Assembly: GCA_947494305.1 (NCBI GenBank)
Contig: CANLUL010000002.1
Span: 553,727-617,726, forward strand
Reading direction: 5' to 3'
Length of the DNA: 64,000 nt
Source: an uncultured Sphingomonadaceae bacterium
GTDB lineage: Bacteria > Pseudomonadota > Alphaproteobacteria > Sphingomonadales > Sphingomonadaceae
Shown: positions 18,364 to 28,063 of the stretch, piece after piece
How positions within the stretch are numbered: the first letter of the stretch is position 1
How the letters are laid out: each line of letters opens with the position of its first letter
Made by a program: the position numbers and the translations under genes
Notes under the pieces: model-generated
What the model saw: only the letters and a program-made list of their open reading frames with translations
Told to the model about the DNA's origin: nothing
The model's database searches: none

Positions 18364-19425
18364 TTGCTGATGATGGCGGGCTTTGGACGACATTATTTGG
18401 TCATATTGGCCAGTATCTCTTTGCTCGGCTGCACGGCGACTGAAGCAGAGGAAGCGCCCAAAAATAAAGACCCTATTCCCGCAGCTATTGCCGTTGCACA
18501 GCCGGCAAGTGACACGGAAACACTGACCTTGCCGGGCACCATACGCCTTCGTCGGGAGACGGTTTTGGGTTTCACCACAAGCGGAAAAGTAGCCTCTGTG
18601 CGCTACGAAGAAGGCGATCAGGTTAAGCGCGGGACTGTCTTAGCGGCCCTGGATACCAGCACAGTATCTGCCGATCTTGAAGCTGCAAAAGCGGAACAGG
18701 ATCGAACCGAGGCACAATATACTCGGATCGATTCCCTCTACAAGGATGGCTGGGTTACCAAGGCACAACTGGAACAATCGGAGGCGGCGATGCGTGCAGC
18801 CCGTGCCAATGTGAAAGCTAGCCGCTTCGCTAGCAACACATCCCATATTCACGCGCCCAGTGCCGGGATCATCCTGACTCGCAATATCGATGCTGGTCAG
18901 ATTGTATCCGCCGGTCAGGCTGCACTCGTGCTGGGAGAAACCGGTAAAGGCTTTGTCCTGCGCGTGCCGATGACAGATGCCGATGCATCACGAATACGCT
19001 CTGGTATGCGGGCTCTGGTCAAGATTAAAGCCGTGCAGCAGGAGCCGATTGAAGCCGTTGTAAGCGAGAAAGATGGGCGAGCGGATCCCCGCACTGGCAC
19101 TTTTGAGGTTAGCTTTTTGTTGCCTGCCAATGGCCGCCTTCGTTCGGGCCAATTGGGGACTGTAGATGTTCAAGTGAACCGGGGCGACAGCGGTGCAATA
19201 GCTATCCCATCGACAGCGATATTCGGTATCCGCTCAGGTGAAGGGCTGGTTTTTACTGTCGACGATAAAAACAAGGTTTCTCAAAAAGCTGTGGTGTTGG
19301 GTCCGTTGACCGATGACAGTGTCGAGATTGAATCCGGTCTGTCCGAAGGTCAAATAATCGTATCACGCGGTGTTGAAGATCTCCGTGATGGCGATACGAT
19401 CAAACCGATCAGAGCAGCCAAGTGA
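18364..19425 (+). CDS. RND efflux periplasmic adaptor (membrane fusion protein), lipoprotein
   Basis: Protein of 353 residues linking an inner-membrane RND pump to an outer-membrane channel. Signal ISLLGC is a lipobox, so it is acylated. Then a barrel/lipoyl part (VRYEEGDQVKRGTVLAALDTS), a coiled-coil hairpin near 95-150 (AAKAEQDRTEAQYTRIDSLYKDGWVTKAQLEQ) and a membrane-proximal domain. Start: TTG at 18364 with AGGGGG six bases upstream; ATGs at 18370 and 18373 remain possible. The pump gene follows after 35 bases. No TolC-type gene is nearby. Confidence 0.9.
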   Translation: MLMMAGFGRHYLVILASISLLGCTATEAEEAPKNKDPIPAAIAVAQPASDTETLTLPGTIRLRRETVLGFTTSGKVASVRYEEGDQVKRGTVLAALDTSTVSADLEAAKAEQDRTEAQYTRIDSLYKDGWVTKAQLEQSEAAMRAARANVKASRFASNTSHIHAPSAGIILTRNIDAGQIVSAGQAALVLGETGKGFVLRVPMTDADASRIRSGMRALVKIKAVQQEPIEAVVSEKDGRADPRTGTFEVSFLLPANGRLRSGQLGTVDVQVNRGDSGAIAIPSTAIFGIRSGEGLVFTVDDKNKVSQKAVVLGPLTDDSVEIESGLSEGQIIVSRGVEDLRDGDTIKPIRAAK

Positions 19426-19460
19426 AAGACCCTATCTCAACCGGGACACAACTGCTCTAG

Positions 19461-22400
19461 ATGCTGGCCAAATTTGTCATAGAACGCTGGCAGCTTACAT
19501 TTGTCCTTTTTCTTTTAATGTCGGTGCTCGGCGTTTTTGCGTTCAATAACATTACCCGTGCTGTCGACCCCCATTTTCCCATTCCCTCGGTAACCGTTAT
19601 TGCCATCCTGCCCGGCGCTGATGCGCAAGATATGGAAGAGACCGTGGCCAAGCCGATTGAGGAAGTGCTGCAAAGCCTGGACGATGTTGTGGAATTGGAA
19701 TCCACCAGCACCGATGGTGGAACCGTCATCCGTGTGGAATTCAGCGATTGGTCCGGAGATGTCGAAGGCTATTTCGATGATGTGGTCAGAGAAGTGTCCG
19801 CGATCCGCGATCAGCTGCCCAACAATCTTGCCAGACTGGAATATCGCAAATTTCGAACGACCGAAGCCGCGGTTGTTCAGCTCGCGATGGTCAGTGATAC
19901 CGCTTCCTGGCGTCGGATGGAGAAGTACGCTGACGATCTGGTGGATAATCTAACCCGGTATAATGGTGTGCGGGAAGCGCGGGTATTTGGTCTGCCTGAT
20001 CCCGAAGTAAGCGTTACCATTGATTCTGACCGACTTTCCGAATTGCGGGTTCCGCCCAGCGCCGTTGCGGACGCATTGCGTCAGGGCGGTATGGAGATAC
20101 CGGGCGGTGCTGTGCAGAGCGGTGGGCGGCGGCTCAATGTGGACGCTGGCGGTGCCTATCGTGATTTGGAATCAATCCGAGGGCTGCCATTGCGGACGTC
20201 AGATGGAGCAGTCCTAAAGATTGATGATGTGGCCGAAGTGCAATGGGGCGCCGGAGAGCAGATTTATCGTACCAAGCATCAGGGCAATCGAGCGATATTT
20301 ATCACCGCGACGCAAAAGGATGGCATTGATGTCACCCGCCTGAAAAAAGAGCTGGATGTGGAGCTTGAACAGCAAAAGAAGCTGTTGCCACCTGATATCA
20401 AATTGGAAATGCAATTTGACCAGAGCAAAGATGTTAAGCGGCGGCTGAGTGAATTGGGTCGGGACTTCCTAATTGCGATTGGATTGGTGATCTTTACCCT
20501 ATTGCCTCTGGGTTTCAGAGCATCGGGGATCGTGATGATTTCCATCCCGCTATCGCTCGCTTCGGGATTGCTGGTGCTTTATGCAATGGGTTACAATCTC
20601 AGCCAGCTGTCCATAGCTGGCTTCATCGTCTCATTGGGGCTTTTGGTTGATGATAGCATTGTTGTTACCGAAAATATTGCGCGGCACTTGCGCATGGGTA
20701 AATCCCGAAAGCAGGCCGCAATAGATGCCAGCCTGGAAATACGGGCTGCTGTTATCGGTTCTACTTTCGTACTGGTCTTTGCGTTTGCGCCATTGCTCTA
20801 TCTCCCGGGCGGCGCTGGTTCTTATACCCAATCCTTCTTCATCTCGATTATGGCAACCGTATTGGCATCGCTGGTGATTTCACTGTCTTTGATTCCCTTT
20901 CTCGCTAGCCGTATGCTGAAGCGTGATGAGGACCCTGAGGGCAATGCCGCTTACCAATGGGTCAATGGAAAAATCCATTCTATCTACCGTCCCTTTCTGC
21001 ATGTGGCACTTGGTGCGCCCTGGAAAACGGTCGTTATTGCTCTGGTGCTATGCCTATCTGCTTTCGCGCTCGTGCCGCGTATGGGTTTTTCTCTGTTTCC
21101 TAACGCCGATGCACCTTATTTCCGCGTATCGGTCGAAACCGAGCAAGGCAGCAGTCTGGATCAAACCGAATCCGTCGTGAGCGATGTTTCAGCCATTTTG
21201 GCGCAAGAACCAACGATCAAAGTCCGTGCCGAAAATATCGGTAATGGTAATCCGCAAGTGTTCTACAATGTCGGTCCGCGAGCAGAGCGGACTAACTATG
21301 CCGAAATACTAGCCGTTATGGATGAATGGGATACGGGAGATAGCCCTGCCATGGTCCAGCGGTTGCGTGAAAAACTCGATCAGATTCCGGGAGCACGGAT
21401 CAAAGTTGAACTGTTTAATAACGGTCCCCCTGTTGAAGCCCCCATCGCCTTTCGAGTTAGCGGGCCGCAGCTTGATGTTTTGAAAGACCTGTCGGGCCAG
21501 GTTGCTGATATATTGCGCGATACAGCTGGTGCGCGCGACATTGTGAATCCTCTGGAAACTGATAAAATTGATCTCGATATCGGTCTCGATCAGGACAAGG
21601 CCGCGCTACTTAACATCCCTCCCGGTGAACCGCGCCGTGCTATTCGACTGGCATTGAGCGGTGAGAGGGCGGCTTTTTTCCGAGATGAAGAAGGCGATAA
21701 TTATCCGGTGACTGTTCGCCTACCATTGGACAACAGCCAGCCGGTGTCAGCACTGGATGATATCTATCTTGCCACACGAAATGGCGACCCAGTGCCTCTG
21801 TCACAGGTTTCCAACCCAACTCTGAAAAGCGTGATTCCGGAAATTTCTCGCAATCAGTTGGAACGCGTTGTGACCGTTACAGCGCAGGTTGAATATGACC
21901 GTGTTCCGGCAACGATCAACAATCAGGCTGTTAAAGAAATAAACAAGATTGAATTTCCGGAAGGATACAAATTTGCAATCGGCGGTGAATCCGAGGCAAT
22001 TGGAGAAACATTTGCCGATTTTGGACCGATTGTCGTTACCGCTTTGTTGCTGATATTCGGTATATTGGTCGCTGAATTTGGACGTTTTAAGGAAACGATT
22101 GTTGTGGCTGGGGTGGTTCCCCTCGGTACTTTTGGCGGCTTGGTGGCGCTATATATTACCGGTAATTCTCTTAGTTTTATGGCGATGGTTGGCTTCATCG
22201 CCTTGATTGGTATCGAGATTAAAAACTCCATTTTGCTGGTCGACTTTACCGCCCAGCTGCGTGAGCGCGGCGTTGGTCTGCGCCGCGCCATTGAGGAAGC
22301 GGGCGAGGTCCGGTTCCTGCCCGTGTTGCTCACATCAATCACAGCCATAGGCGGATTGTTGCCGCTGGCGATCTTGGGTGGTTCGCTTTATGCGCCGGTA

Positions 22401-22562
22401 GCAATTATTATTATTGGTGGTTTAATCAGCTCGACCTTGCTTTCGCGGGTTGTGACCCCAGCTATGTATCTATTGGTCGCGCGAAGAGACGAAGCAAAGC
22501 GGCTTGAAAAAGAAAATGGCGGCGATGGTGCTGGTTCTTCCGAAGAACCAGTCCCCGCCTAA
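19461..22562 (+). CDS. RND-family efflux pump (AcrB/MexB-like inner-membrane transporter)
   Basis: Proton-driven exporter of 1033 residues with twelve membrane helices and two large periplasmic loops. The transmembrane-4 proton-relay aspartate pair is present in SLGLLVDDSIVVTENIARHL. N-terminal sequence FVIERWQLTFVLFLLMSVLGVFAFNNI and IPSVTVIAILPGADAQDMEETVAKPIEE are family standard. It works with the adaptor at 18364. The substrate is unknown; a heavy-metal (CusA) type is not indicated because the CzcA-style motifs are absent. MsrA follows after 12 bases. Confidence 0.92.
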   Translation: MLAKFVIERWQLTFVLFLLMSVLGVFAFNNITRAVDPHFPIPSVTVIAILPGADAQDMEETVAKPIEEVLQSLDDVVELESTSTDGGTVIRVEFSDWSGDVEGYFDDVVREVSAIRDQLPNNLARLEYRKFRTTEAAVVQLAMVSDTASWRRMEKYADDLVDNLTRYNGVREARVFGLPDPEVSVTIDSDRLSELRVPPSAVADALRQGGMEIPGGAVQSGGRRLNVDAGGAYRDLESIRGLPLRTSDGAVLKIDDVAEVQWGAGEQIYRTKHQGNRAIFITATQKDGIDVTRLKKELDVELEQQKKLLPPDIKLEMQFDQSKDVKRRLSELGRDFLIAIGLVIFTLLPLGFRASGIVMISIPLSLASGLLVLYAMGYNLSQLSIAGFIVSLGLLVDDSIVVTENIARHLRMGKSRKQAAIDASLEIRAAVIGSTFVLVFAFAPLLYLPGGAGSYTQSFFISIMATVLASLVISLSLIPFLASRMLKRDEDPEGNAAYQWVNGKIHSIYRPFLHVALGAPWKTVVIALVLCLSAFALVPRMGFSLFPNADAPYFRVSVETEQGSSLDQTESVVSDVSAILAQEPTIKVRAENIGNGNPQVFYNVGPRAERTNYAEILAVMDEWDTGDSPAMVQRLREKLDQIPGARIKVELFNNGPPVEAPIAFRVSGPQLDVLKDLSGQVADILRDTAGARDIVNPLETDKIDLDIGLDQDKAALLNIPPGEPRRAIRLALSGERAAFFRDEEGDNYPVTVRLPLDNSQPVSALDDIYLATRNGDPVPLSQVSNPTLKSVIPEISRNQLERVVTVTAQVEYDRVPATINNQAVKEINKIEFPEGYKFAIGGESEAIGETFADFGPIVVTALLLIFGILVAEFGRFKETIVVAGVVPLGTFGGLVALYITGNSLSFMAMVGFIALIGIEIKNSILLVDFTAQLRERGVGLRRAIEEAGEVRFLPVLLTSITAIGGLLPLAILGGSLYAPVAIIIIGGLISSTLLSRVVTPAMYLLVARRDEAKRLEKENGGDGAGSSEEPVPA

Positions 22563-22574
22563 AAGGAGCAAGAA

Positions 22575-23120
22575 ATGACAATGCAGGAAGCGATTTTTGC
22601 CGGCGGCTGTTTTTGGTGCACGGAGGCGGTGTTTAACGACATTGCTGGCGTGCAGTCCGTGGAGAGCGGTTATATTGGCGGTGACAATTCGAACCCAACC
22701 TATCGTGAGGTCTGCTCCGGAACCACCGGGCATGCGGAAGGGATCAAAATCGGCTTTGATGATGAAATAGTAAGCTATTCCGATCTGCTCGATATGTTCT
22801 TTGCCACGCATGATCCGACACAGTTGAACCGTCAGGGTAATGACATCGGGACCCAATACCGGTCTGCTATTTTCCCATTGGATGATGAGCAACGTAGCGA
22901 AGCAAAGGCGGGAATTGAACGCGCCGCAGCGGGGCAGAACGCACCAATAGTCACGACCATAGAAGGTCCGGCAACCTGGTATGTGGCGGAGGATTATCAT
23001 CAGCAATATTGGGCCGACGAAGGACGCGGAAATCCCTATTGTGTTGCAACTATTCCGCCAAAGTTGCAGAAGCTGCGCACCAGTTTTGCCGATAAATTAA
23101 AGGACTGTGCTGCCGCATGA
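22575..23120 (+). CDS. msrA: peptide methionine (S)-S-oxide reductase
   Basis: Repairs oxidised methionine in proteins. The 181 residues carry the GGCFWC active site (catalytic Cys12; Cys15 nearby), the QVGY-like ESGYIGG and the YREVCSGTTGHAEGIKIGFD and HDPTQLNRQGNDIGTQYRSAIF blocks. It sits between the RND pump (12 bases) and galU (4-base ATGA overlap), in an apparent adaptor-pump-msrA-galU operon. A GGAGC site lies at 22564-22568. No secretion signal, so it is cytoplasmic. Confidence 0.95.
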   Translation: MTMQEAIFAGGCFWCTEAVFNDIAGVQSVESGYIGGDNSNPTYREVCSGTTGHAEGIKIGFDDEIVSYSDLLDMFFATHDPTQLNRQGNDIGTQYRSAIFPLDDEQRSEAKAGIERAAAGQNAPIVTTIEGPATWYVAEDYHQQYWADEGRGNPYCVATIPPKLQKLRTSFADKLKDCAAA

Positions 23121-23986
23121 AACCGATCAAGAAAGCAGTTTTCCCGGTTGCGGGAATGGGGACGCGGTTCCTTCCTGCTACAAAGGTAATGCCCAAGGAA
23201 CTCTTCCCCATCGTCGACCGGCCTTTGCTGCAATATGCAGTCGATGAAGCTTTGGAAGCCGGTATCGAGCAGATGATCTTCGTCAATGGGCGCGGCAAAG
23301 TGATGATCGAGGATCATTTTGACATGGCCTATGAACTGGAGCGGACCATGGGTGATCGCGACAAGGATCACTCGGCACTGGATGGCACGCGATTGAAACC
23401 GGGTGATTGTGTTTTTGTTCGGCAGCAGGAACCACTGGGCCTTGGGCACGCCATCTGGTGTGCCCGAGAAATAGTTGGTGATGAACCGTTCGCGATTTTC
23501 TTGCCCGATGAATTTATGGTTGGTGAACCGGGTTGCATGAGGCAGATGGTGGACGCTTATAACCAGCTTGGCGGCAATGTGGTTTGTGCGCTTGAAATAC
23601 CGATCGAAGACACGCCGTCTTATGGTGTTATTGATCCCGGTGAACGCGATGGACCGATAACCGAAGTGAAAGGTTTGGTTGAAAAGCCCGATGCTGGAAC
23701 GGCGCCATCCAATCTAATCTTGCCGGGCAGGTATATCCTACAACCCGAAGTGATGCGGATATTGGAAACGCAAGAAGCGGGTGCGGGTGGCGAAATTCAG
23801 CTCACCGATGCGATGGCGCAGATGATCGGTCAGCAGCCGTTTCACGGTATGACCTTTGATGGTAAACGCTATGATTGTGGCTCTAAACAGGGTTATGTGG
23901 AAGCCAATCTGGCATTGGCACTGGCACATCCAGAAATTGGCGCCGATACCCGAAAAATGGCCGAGAGATTGCTGGCAGAATGTTGA
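23117..23986 (+). CDS. galU: UTP-glucose-1-phosphate uridylyltransferase
   Basis: Forms UDP-glucose from UTP and glucose-1-phosphate for exopolysaccharide, LPS and glycolipid synthesis. Nucleotidyl-transferase signature FPVAGMGTRFLPATKVMPKELFPIVDRPLLQYAVDEA at the N-terminus; later LGLGHAIWCARE, FLPDEFM and the SYGVIDPGE, VEKPD blocks. 289 residues is the normal length. The ATG overlaps the msrA stop. In sphingomonads UDP-sugars also supply glycosphingolipids. Confidence 0.96.
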   Translation: MKPIKKAVFPVAGMGTRFLPATKVMPKELFPIVDRPLLQYAVDEALEAGIEQMIFVNGRGKVMIEDHFDMAYELERTMGDRDKDHSALDGTRLKPGDCVFVRQQEPLGLGHAIWCAREIVGDEPFAIFLPDEFMVGEPGCMRQMVDAYNQLGGNVVCALEIPIEDTPSYGVIDPGERDGPITEVKGLVEKPDAGTAPSNLILPGRYILQPEVMRILETQEAGAGGEIQLTDAMAQMIGQQPFHGMTFDGKRYDCGSKQGYVEANLALALAHPEIGADTRKMAERLLAEC

Positions 23987-24047
23987 TGCTGTGTTCAGGC
24001 TAGTTTCAGCCTGAGGCGCTCAGTGGAGTGCAGAAGAGGAGACTATT

Positions 24048-24320
24048 ATGCGTATCATCACCATGGCTTCGATTGCACTTATACCGGTACTGCTTTCTGG
24101 CTGTGTAGCTAGCAAGATTGTCACCGCGCCATTCAAAGCGGCCGGTACGGTAGTCGAAACGGCTGTCGATGCGACCACGCAAACCCAGTCGGAAAGAGAA
24201 GAAGACCTTGGCCGGAAGGTATTGGCCGAGCGCAAAAAAGAGCGCGACCTCTGTCTGGATGAAGCGGAAAATAAGCAAGAGCGCCGTAACTGCAAAGAGG
24301 CTTACAAGCGCGACGATTGA
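24048..24320 (+). CDS. small lipoprotein of unknown function
   Basis: A 90-residue protein with a lipobox signal (MASIALIPVLLSGCVA, Cys19) followed by a charged, probably helical tail (QSEREEDLGRKVLAERKKERDLC...ENKQERRNCKEAYKRDD) with two cysteines. Lipid anchoring plus a coiled, charged tail suggests a periplasmic spacer or adaptor. Resembles small sphingomonad lipoproteins with an SKIVTAPFK motif after the lipobox; function is undefined there. An AGAGGAG site precedes the ATG. Convergent with the M48 protease gene, one base between stops. Confidence 0.7.
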   Translation: MRIITMASIALIPVLLSGCVASKIVTAPFKAAGTVVETAVDATTQTQSEREEDLGRKVLAERKKERDLCLDEAENKQERRNCKEAYKRDD

Positions 24321-24321
24321 A

Positions 24322-25380
24322 TCACTCCATTTCGCCGAGCTGCGGAGGCGCGTATTTACCGTCTACCGGAGTTATCGCCTCGATCTTAGCTATTTCTTCC
24401 TCAAACAATTTTACGCGCTTCTTCCAGCGATAGTGGGTGGAAGCTGAAAAAATCCCTTTGCCATGCTGCTTGCCATAGCGTGTCCAAAAACGAATGGCGG
24501 CTTGCGGTTCAAATCCGGCATTTTTCATCAGCCAGACCGATAATCGATCCGCCTCAATTTCGGCCTGTTTGATCCGTCCGGCGCTTTTACCAAATTGACC
24601 AAAAAAACCACGATTGACCTTCTGAGCGTTGAGGCGTTTTTTATGTTTCAACAGATTATGTGCCAGCTCATGCGCGATCACAGCGGCCAGTTCATCGTCA
24701 GATTGCATAAAATCAATGAGCGGCGAACCAATGGTAACCCAGTTGCCATCGGCGCTGGCAATGCGCTTCTTTCCATGTACCGTTTGGAACCAGCTTCGGC
24801 AGGTTTTGGTCGGCGCGATGGAAAGTTCCATGTCCTTGCCATCACGAAATATCAGCAATCTGGTGACACCCGAACTAAATTGCTGGTCGAGATAACCGCT
24901 GACAACATTGACGGGGTTTTTGAGCCTATGCTGCCCATCGGATAATATTTCGATATAGGAAAGCGCGGGTGTCAATTGACCATTAATGGCGCTGATACGG
25001 TCTCCGGCAAGCAAGCCTGCTTCATCGGCCGGGCCATTCATTGCCACTGTTCCTACCAGAGGTAGATGGGTCTTTGCCTCCTGTTCCGTCATCGGTACGA
25101 TTGGCCGGTCACGCCCCAAGTCGGGTGATACGATCCAACCCAGCCCATGTTCCGCGATCGTCAATCCTCCCCTTGATATTGTTTCGGAGCAAAACGGGGC
25201 GTTGGCACTGACCAGACGGAAACCCACGTCCTGGACGCGTTGATCGGATTGTCCGGGTTGATCAGAAGCCGTGGTAGGGGCTGATTTGGTATCAGAGCCG
25301 ATTTCCGCGGGCGCATTGCCTGGATTTAAGCCGATGGCAATCACTGCCAGAGAAAGGAGAAAATATCTGGAAATCACCAT
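24322..25380 (-). CDS. M48-family metallopeptidase with PDZ domain
   Basis: Secreted zinc protease of 352 residues. A signal sequence covers residues 1-25. A PDZ-like segment lies at ~105-185 (LVGTVAMNGPADEAGLLAGDRISAINGQ). HELAH at 237-241 gives two zinc ligands and the catalytic Glu; E274 in EIEAD is the likely third ligand. Gene order is like envelope-quality-control M48 proteases (LoiP/BepA group), but a PDZ in front of the catalytic domain is less usual. Six bases separate it from the LysE-family gene start on the same strand. Confidence 0.86.
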   Translation of the reverse strand: MVISRYFLLSLAVIAIGLNPGNAPAEIGSDTKSAPTTASDQPGQSDQRVQDVGFRLVSANAPFCSETISRGGLTIAEHGLGWIVSPDLGRDRPIVPMTEQEAKTHLPLVGTVAMNGPADEAGLLAGDRISAINGQLTPALSYIEILSDGQHRLKNPVNVVSGYLDQQFSSGVTRLLIFRDGKDMELSIAPTKTCRSWFQTVHGKKRIASADGNWVTIGSPLIDFMQSDDELAAVIAHELAHNLLKHKKRLNAQKVNRGFFGQFGKSAGRIKQAEIEADRLSVWLMKNAGFEPQAAIRFWTRYGKQHGKGIFSASTHYRWKKRVKLFEEEIAKIEAITPVDGKYAPPQLGEME

Positions 25381-25385
25381 TTTTT

Positions 25386-26060
25386 CTAACCCGTTGATCC
25401 TGACGCCGCGCTGAACATCGCGGAGTCATCAGTTATGTTCCACAACGCCAGGATTATGGCGGCACCCACTAGCACAGCGGCTGCGACTTTCCGAAACAAT
25501 GGCTGTGCTTGATCCGCATCACCCAAATTGCGTGCCTTGCTCGCCAAGGCTGCATAAAAGGAGAGACCGGTTGTTTCGGTCAGAACGGTCAAACCTGCCA
25601 ATATCGCAAATTGCAAAAGTAGGTTTCCATCGGGATCAATAAACGGCGGAATGAAAGCCACATAGAACATCAATGCCTTTGGATTGGACATATGCACGGC
25701 AAGGCCATTCAGGAAACCTTTTTTGAAACTGGCCGTATTCGCAGACTGTCCGGCCAAGCGACTGTCGCCGCCGCGCAGCATCTGGATACCCATCCAGGCC
25801 AGATAGAAGACACCAATCCAGCGCAATGCGGTATAGGCAATTGGGAATTCCTGGATCAGAGCAATCAACCCAAAAGCCGTGAGCGCATACCAGATAAAAT
25901 TGCCAATGTTGACTCCCACGATAGGACCAAGCGCTCCGCGCATGCCGCCAGCAGGTCCGCGCGGTAAAGCATGGCTAACGGTGACCATGGTTGCTGGCCC
26001 TGGCGTCAGACAGATCATCAGATCGGCAATGACAAAAAGCAGGATAGTCTCAAGCGGCAT
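25386..26060 (-). CDS. LysE/RhtB-family exporter
   Basis: Integral membrane exporter of 224 residues with six hydrophobic segments and the family hallmark LTPGPATMVTVSHALPRGPAGG near the N-terminus, followed by FKKGFLNGLAVHMSNPKALMFYVAFIPPFI. Such proteins export amino acids or homoserine lactones. The start at 26060 (MPLETILLFVIADL) is the family start; the open frame to 26144 adds a non-conserved, cysteine-rich stretch. Substrate unresolved. Confidence 0.88.
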   Translation of the reverse strand: MPLETILLFVIADLMICLTPGPATMVTVSHALPRGPAGGMRGALGPIVGVNIGNFIWYALTAFGLIALIQEFPIAYTALRWIGVFYLAWMGIQMLRGGDSRLAGQSANTASFKKGFLNGLAVHMSNPKALMFYVAFIPPFIDPDGNLLLQFAILAGLTVLTETTGLSFYAALASKARNLGDADQAQPLFRKVAAAVLVGAAIILALWNITDDSAMFSAASGSTG

Positions 26061-26249
26061 TTGCGCTCCGAAGGGCTTTTGACGGGTTTTCGAGCAGCAA
26101 CAAATTATACACTTTCTACACAGAGCAGGGTTTTGAAAAACCACCTAAGTCGGCAGGGTTTGGGAAGCAAAACCAGGGTCTCGGCAAATGACGTCTCATA
26201 GGATTTGGTTATCACAAAATTGAGTCTGTAGGACAGCAGCAAATAGACG

Positions 26250-27140
26250 TTAGCGTAAATGCTCTCGCAAATGCTCGATAAGCGCATTCACGCGGGCGGG
26301 GCGCAGCGGGGAAGGCGGCATGACAATATTGAGATTGATGGGATCAAGTTGCCAGTCATCCAGGATGGTCACAAGTTTACCCGATCGGATCGAGTCATCC
26401 ACCAGAAAGTCGGGCAGATTACTGATGCCATGGCCAGCGACGAGGGAGGCAAGTTCGATGGATCCATTGTTCGTTCGCAGGCGGCACCTGGGTTGAACGC
26501 TCATTTTTTCGCCCTTGGGTCCAGTTAGGTGCCACAGCTCCCGGGTAGGTTGATTGGAATAGATGAAGCAGTCATGATCGCTCAACTCACTGGGATGTTT
26601 TGGTTTCCCCTTGCGCTTGATGTAAATCTGCGATGTCACAATGTGGCGGTGCACAGGGCGTATCTTGAGGGCTCGTAAACTGCTGTCTGGAAGGGCGGCG
26701 ATTCGCACCGCAAGGTCAAACCCTTCCTCGACCAGATCAACCCTGGCATCGCTTAGTTGCACATCGACTGCTATTTCGGGAAATTTTGACATGAAGCTGG
26801 CGATGATCGGGGCAAGGTGAGACAGACCATAGCTCAGCGGAGCCGCCATACGCACCTGTCCGCGCAGCAATTGCGTGGTGTCACGTGCGGCTTCCATCGC
26901 CGCCTCGCCCACTTGTGCAATTTGCTGAGCATGGGGCAGCAACGCTTTTCCTGCCGCCGAAAGGGAAATTTTGCGCGATGTGCGATGAAACAACACGGTT
27001 CCTAGATCGTCTTCCAGACGAGTGATAGCTTTTGATATGGTTGGTTTGGACAGGTTCAACTCACGGGCGGTGGCCGTAAAACTACCCAGCCGCGCTACCG
27101 CAGCAAATATCGCCCAGGCTTCATAATCGGGTAAGGTCAT
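26250..27140 (-). CDS. LysR-family regulator
   Basis: Protein of 296 residues: winged helix-turn-helix at ~1-60 (WAIFAAVARLGSFTATARELNLSKPTISKAITRLEDDLGTVLFHRTSR) and a substrate-binding-like effector domain from ~90. Divergent from pirin and the azoreductase-like gene, with an inverted repeat in the shared region (27161-27181), so it probably controls them, as LysR-pirin-azoreductase sets do in other proteobacteria. The effector is not visible. Confidence 0.9.
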   Translation of the reverse strand: MTLPDYEAWAIFAAVARLGSFTATARELNLSKPTISKAITRLEDDLGTVLFHRTSRKISLSAAGKALLPHAQQIAQVGEAAMEAARDTTQLLRGQVRMAAPLSYGLSHLAPIIASFMSKFPEIAVDVQLSDARVDLVEEGFDLAVRIAALPDSSLRALKIRPVHRHIVTSQIYIKRKGKPKHPSELSDHDCFIYSNQPTRELWHLTGPKGEKMSVQPRCRLRTNNGSIELASLVAGHGISNLPDFLVDDSIRSGKLVTILDDWQLDPINLNIVMPPSPLRPARVNALIEHLREHLR

Positions 27141-27160
27141 AACGATTTATTAGTTAAAAA

Positions 27161-27181
27161 ATAGAAACAATCAATTTCTAT
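27161..27181. promoter_or_regulatory. LysR-type operator in the divergent promoter
   Basis: ATAGAAA-N7-TTTCTAT is a perfect inverted repeat with 7-bp arms and contains a T-N11-A core, the LysR binding pattern. It lies 21 bases upstream of the LysR ATG and 84 bases before the pirin ATG. Confidence 0.65.
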
Positions 27182-27264
27182 CTTGTCTATTTTGGAAACT
27201 GATATTGAGGCCTATTTCATTCTCAAGACGAACGGAAAGGATCCGTTCAAACAGGAGAATGACA

Positions 27265-27981
27265 ATGTTAGAGAAACGCACATTTAAAGAATTGGCCACA
27301 GTTGACCATGAATGGCTGAAGGCTAGACACCATTTTTCTTTTGGCAAATATTGGGATCCCGCCCGCATGGGTTTTGGCCCGATCCGGGTGTGGAATGATG
27401 ATGAAATCAACCCGCAAACTGGTTTCCCGATGCATGGCCACAAGGATATGGAAATCATCACCTATGTTCGCGAAGGCGCGATTACGCACCGCGACAATAT
27501 GGGTAATGAAGGTCGGACAGAAGCCGGCGATGTGCAGGTGATGAGCGCGGGTAGCGGCGTCATGCACAGCGAATATAATCTGGAAGATGAGCAGACAAAG
27601 CTGTTCCAAATCTGGATTGAACCGCGGTCAAATGGCGGTGATGCCCGCTGGGATGCCAAAGCTTTCCCAAAAGGTGATCGCGCTGGAGAGTTGGAAATCC
27701 TGGCGAGCGGTTTCGATGAAGATATTGAAAGCGGCGCCTTGATGATCCGGGCGGATGCGCGGCTCTATGGGGCTACGCTAAGCAACGGCACGGCAATAAC
27801 GCACGAACTTGCTGCTGATGCACATGTTTATCTGGTGGGCTCCGCCGGTAAACTGCGCATCAATGGTGAAGAGATCGAAGCCCGAGATGCTTTGGCAATC
27901 CGCGACGTGACCTCGTTAGAGATCGAAGCCCTGACCGATGCCGAATTGGTCTTTGTCGAAGCCTTCGAAGCCCAAAACTAA
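27265..27981 (+). CDS. pirin-family bicupin protein
   Basis: Protein of 238 residues with two cupin barrels. The N-terminal one has the metal ligands HGHKDMEIITYV and HSEYNLE, with KARHHFSFGKYWDPARMGFGPIRVWNDD before them. Pirins bind Fe and some have quercetin 2,3-dioxygenase or redox-sensing activity. Start at 27265 is set by AGGAG seven bases upstream; an ATG six bases earlier is too close to it. First gene of the LysR-linked pair; it likely responds to quinones or flavonoids together with the next gene. Confidence 0.88.
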   Translation: MLEKRTFKELATVDHEWLKARHHFSFGKYWDPARMGFGPIRVWNDDEINPQTGFPMHGHKDMEIITYVREGAITHRDNMGNEGRTEAGDVQVMSAGSGVMHSEYNLEDEQTKLFQIWIEPRSNGGDARWDAKAFPKGDRAGELEILASGFDEDIESGALMIRADARLYGATLSNGTAITHELAADAHVYLVGSAGKLRINGEEIEARDALAIRDVTSLEIEALTDAELVFVEAFEAQN

Positions 27982-28063
27982 CACCCGCAATGAAGGGGCG
28001 TTGTCAAACCCCCAATGCCCAAACGCCCCTTCAACAGTATTTCTCAAACCAAGGATATTTCTC

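Noticed and set aside
24001-24014. Hairpin TCAGGCT/AGCCTGA after galU as terminator
   Set aside because: Short stem without a T tract, so it is not listed as a feature.
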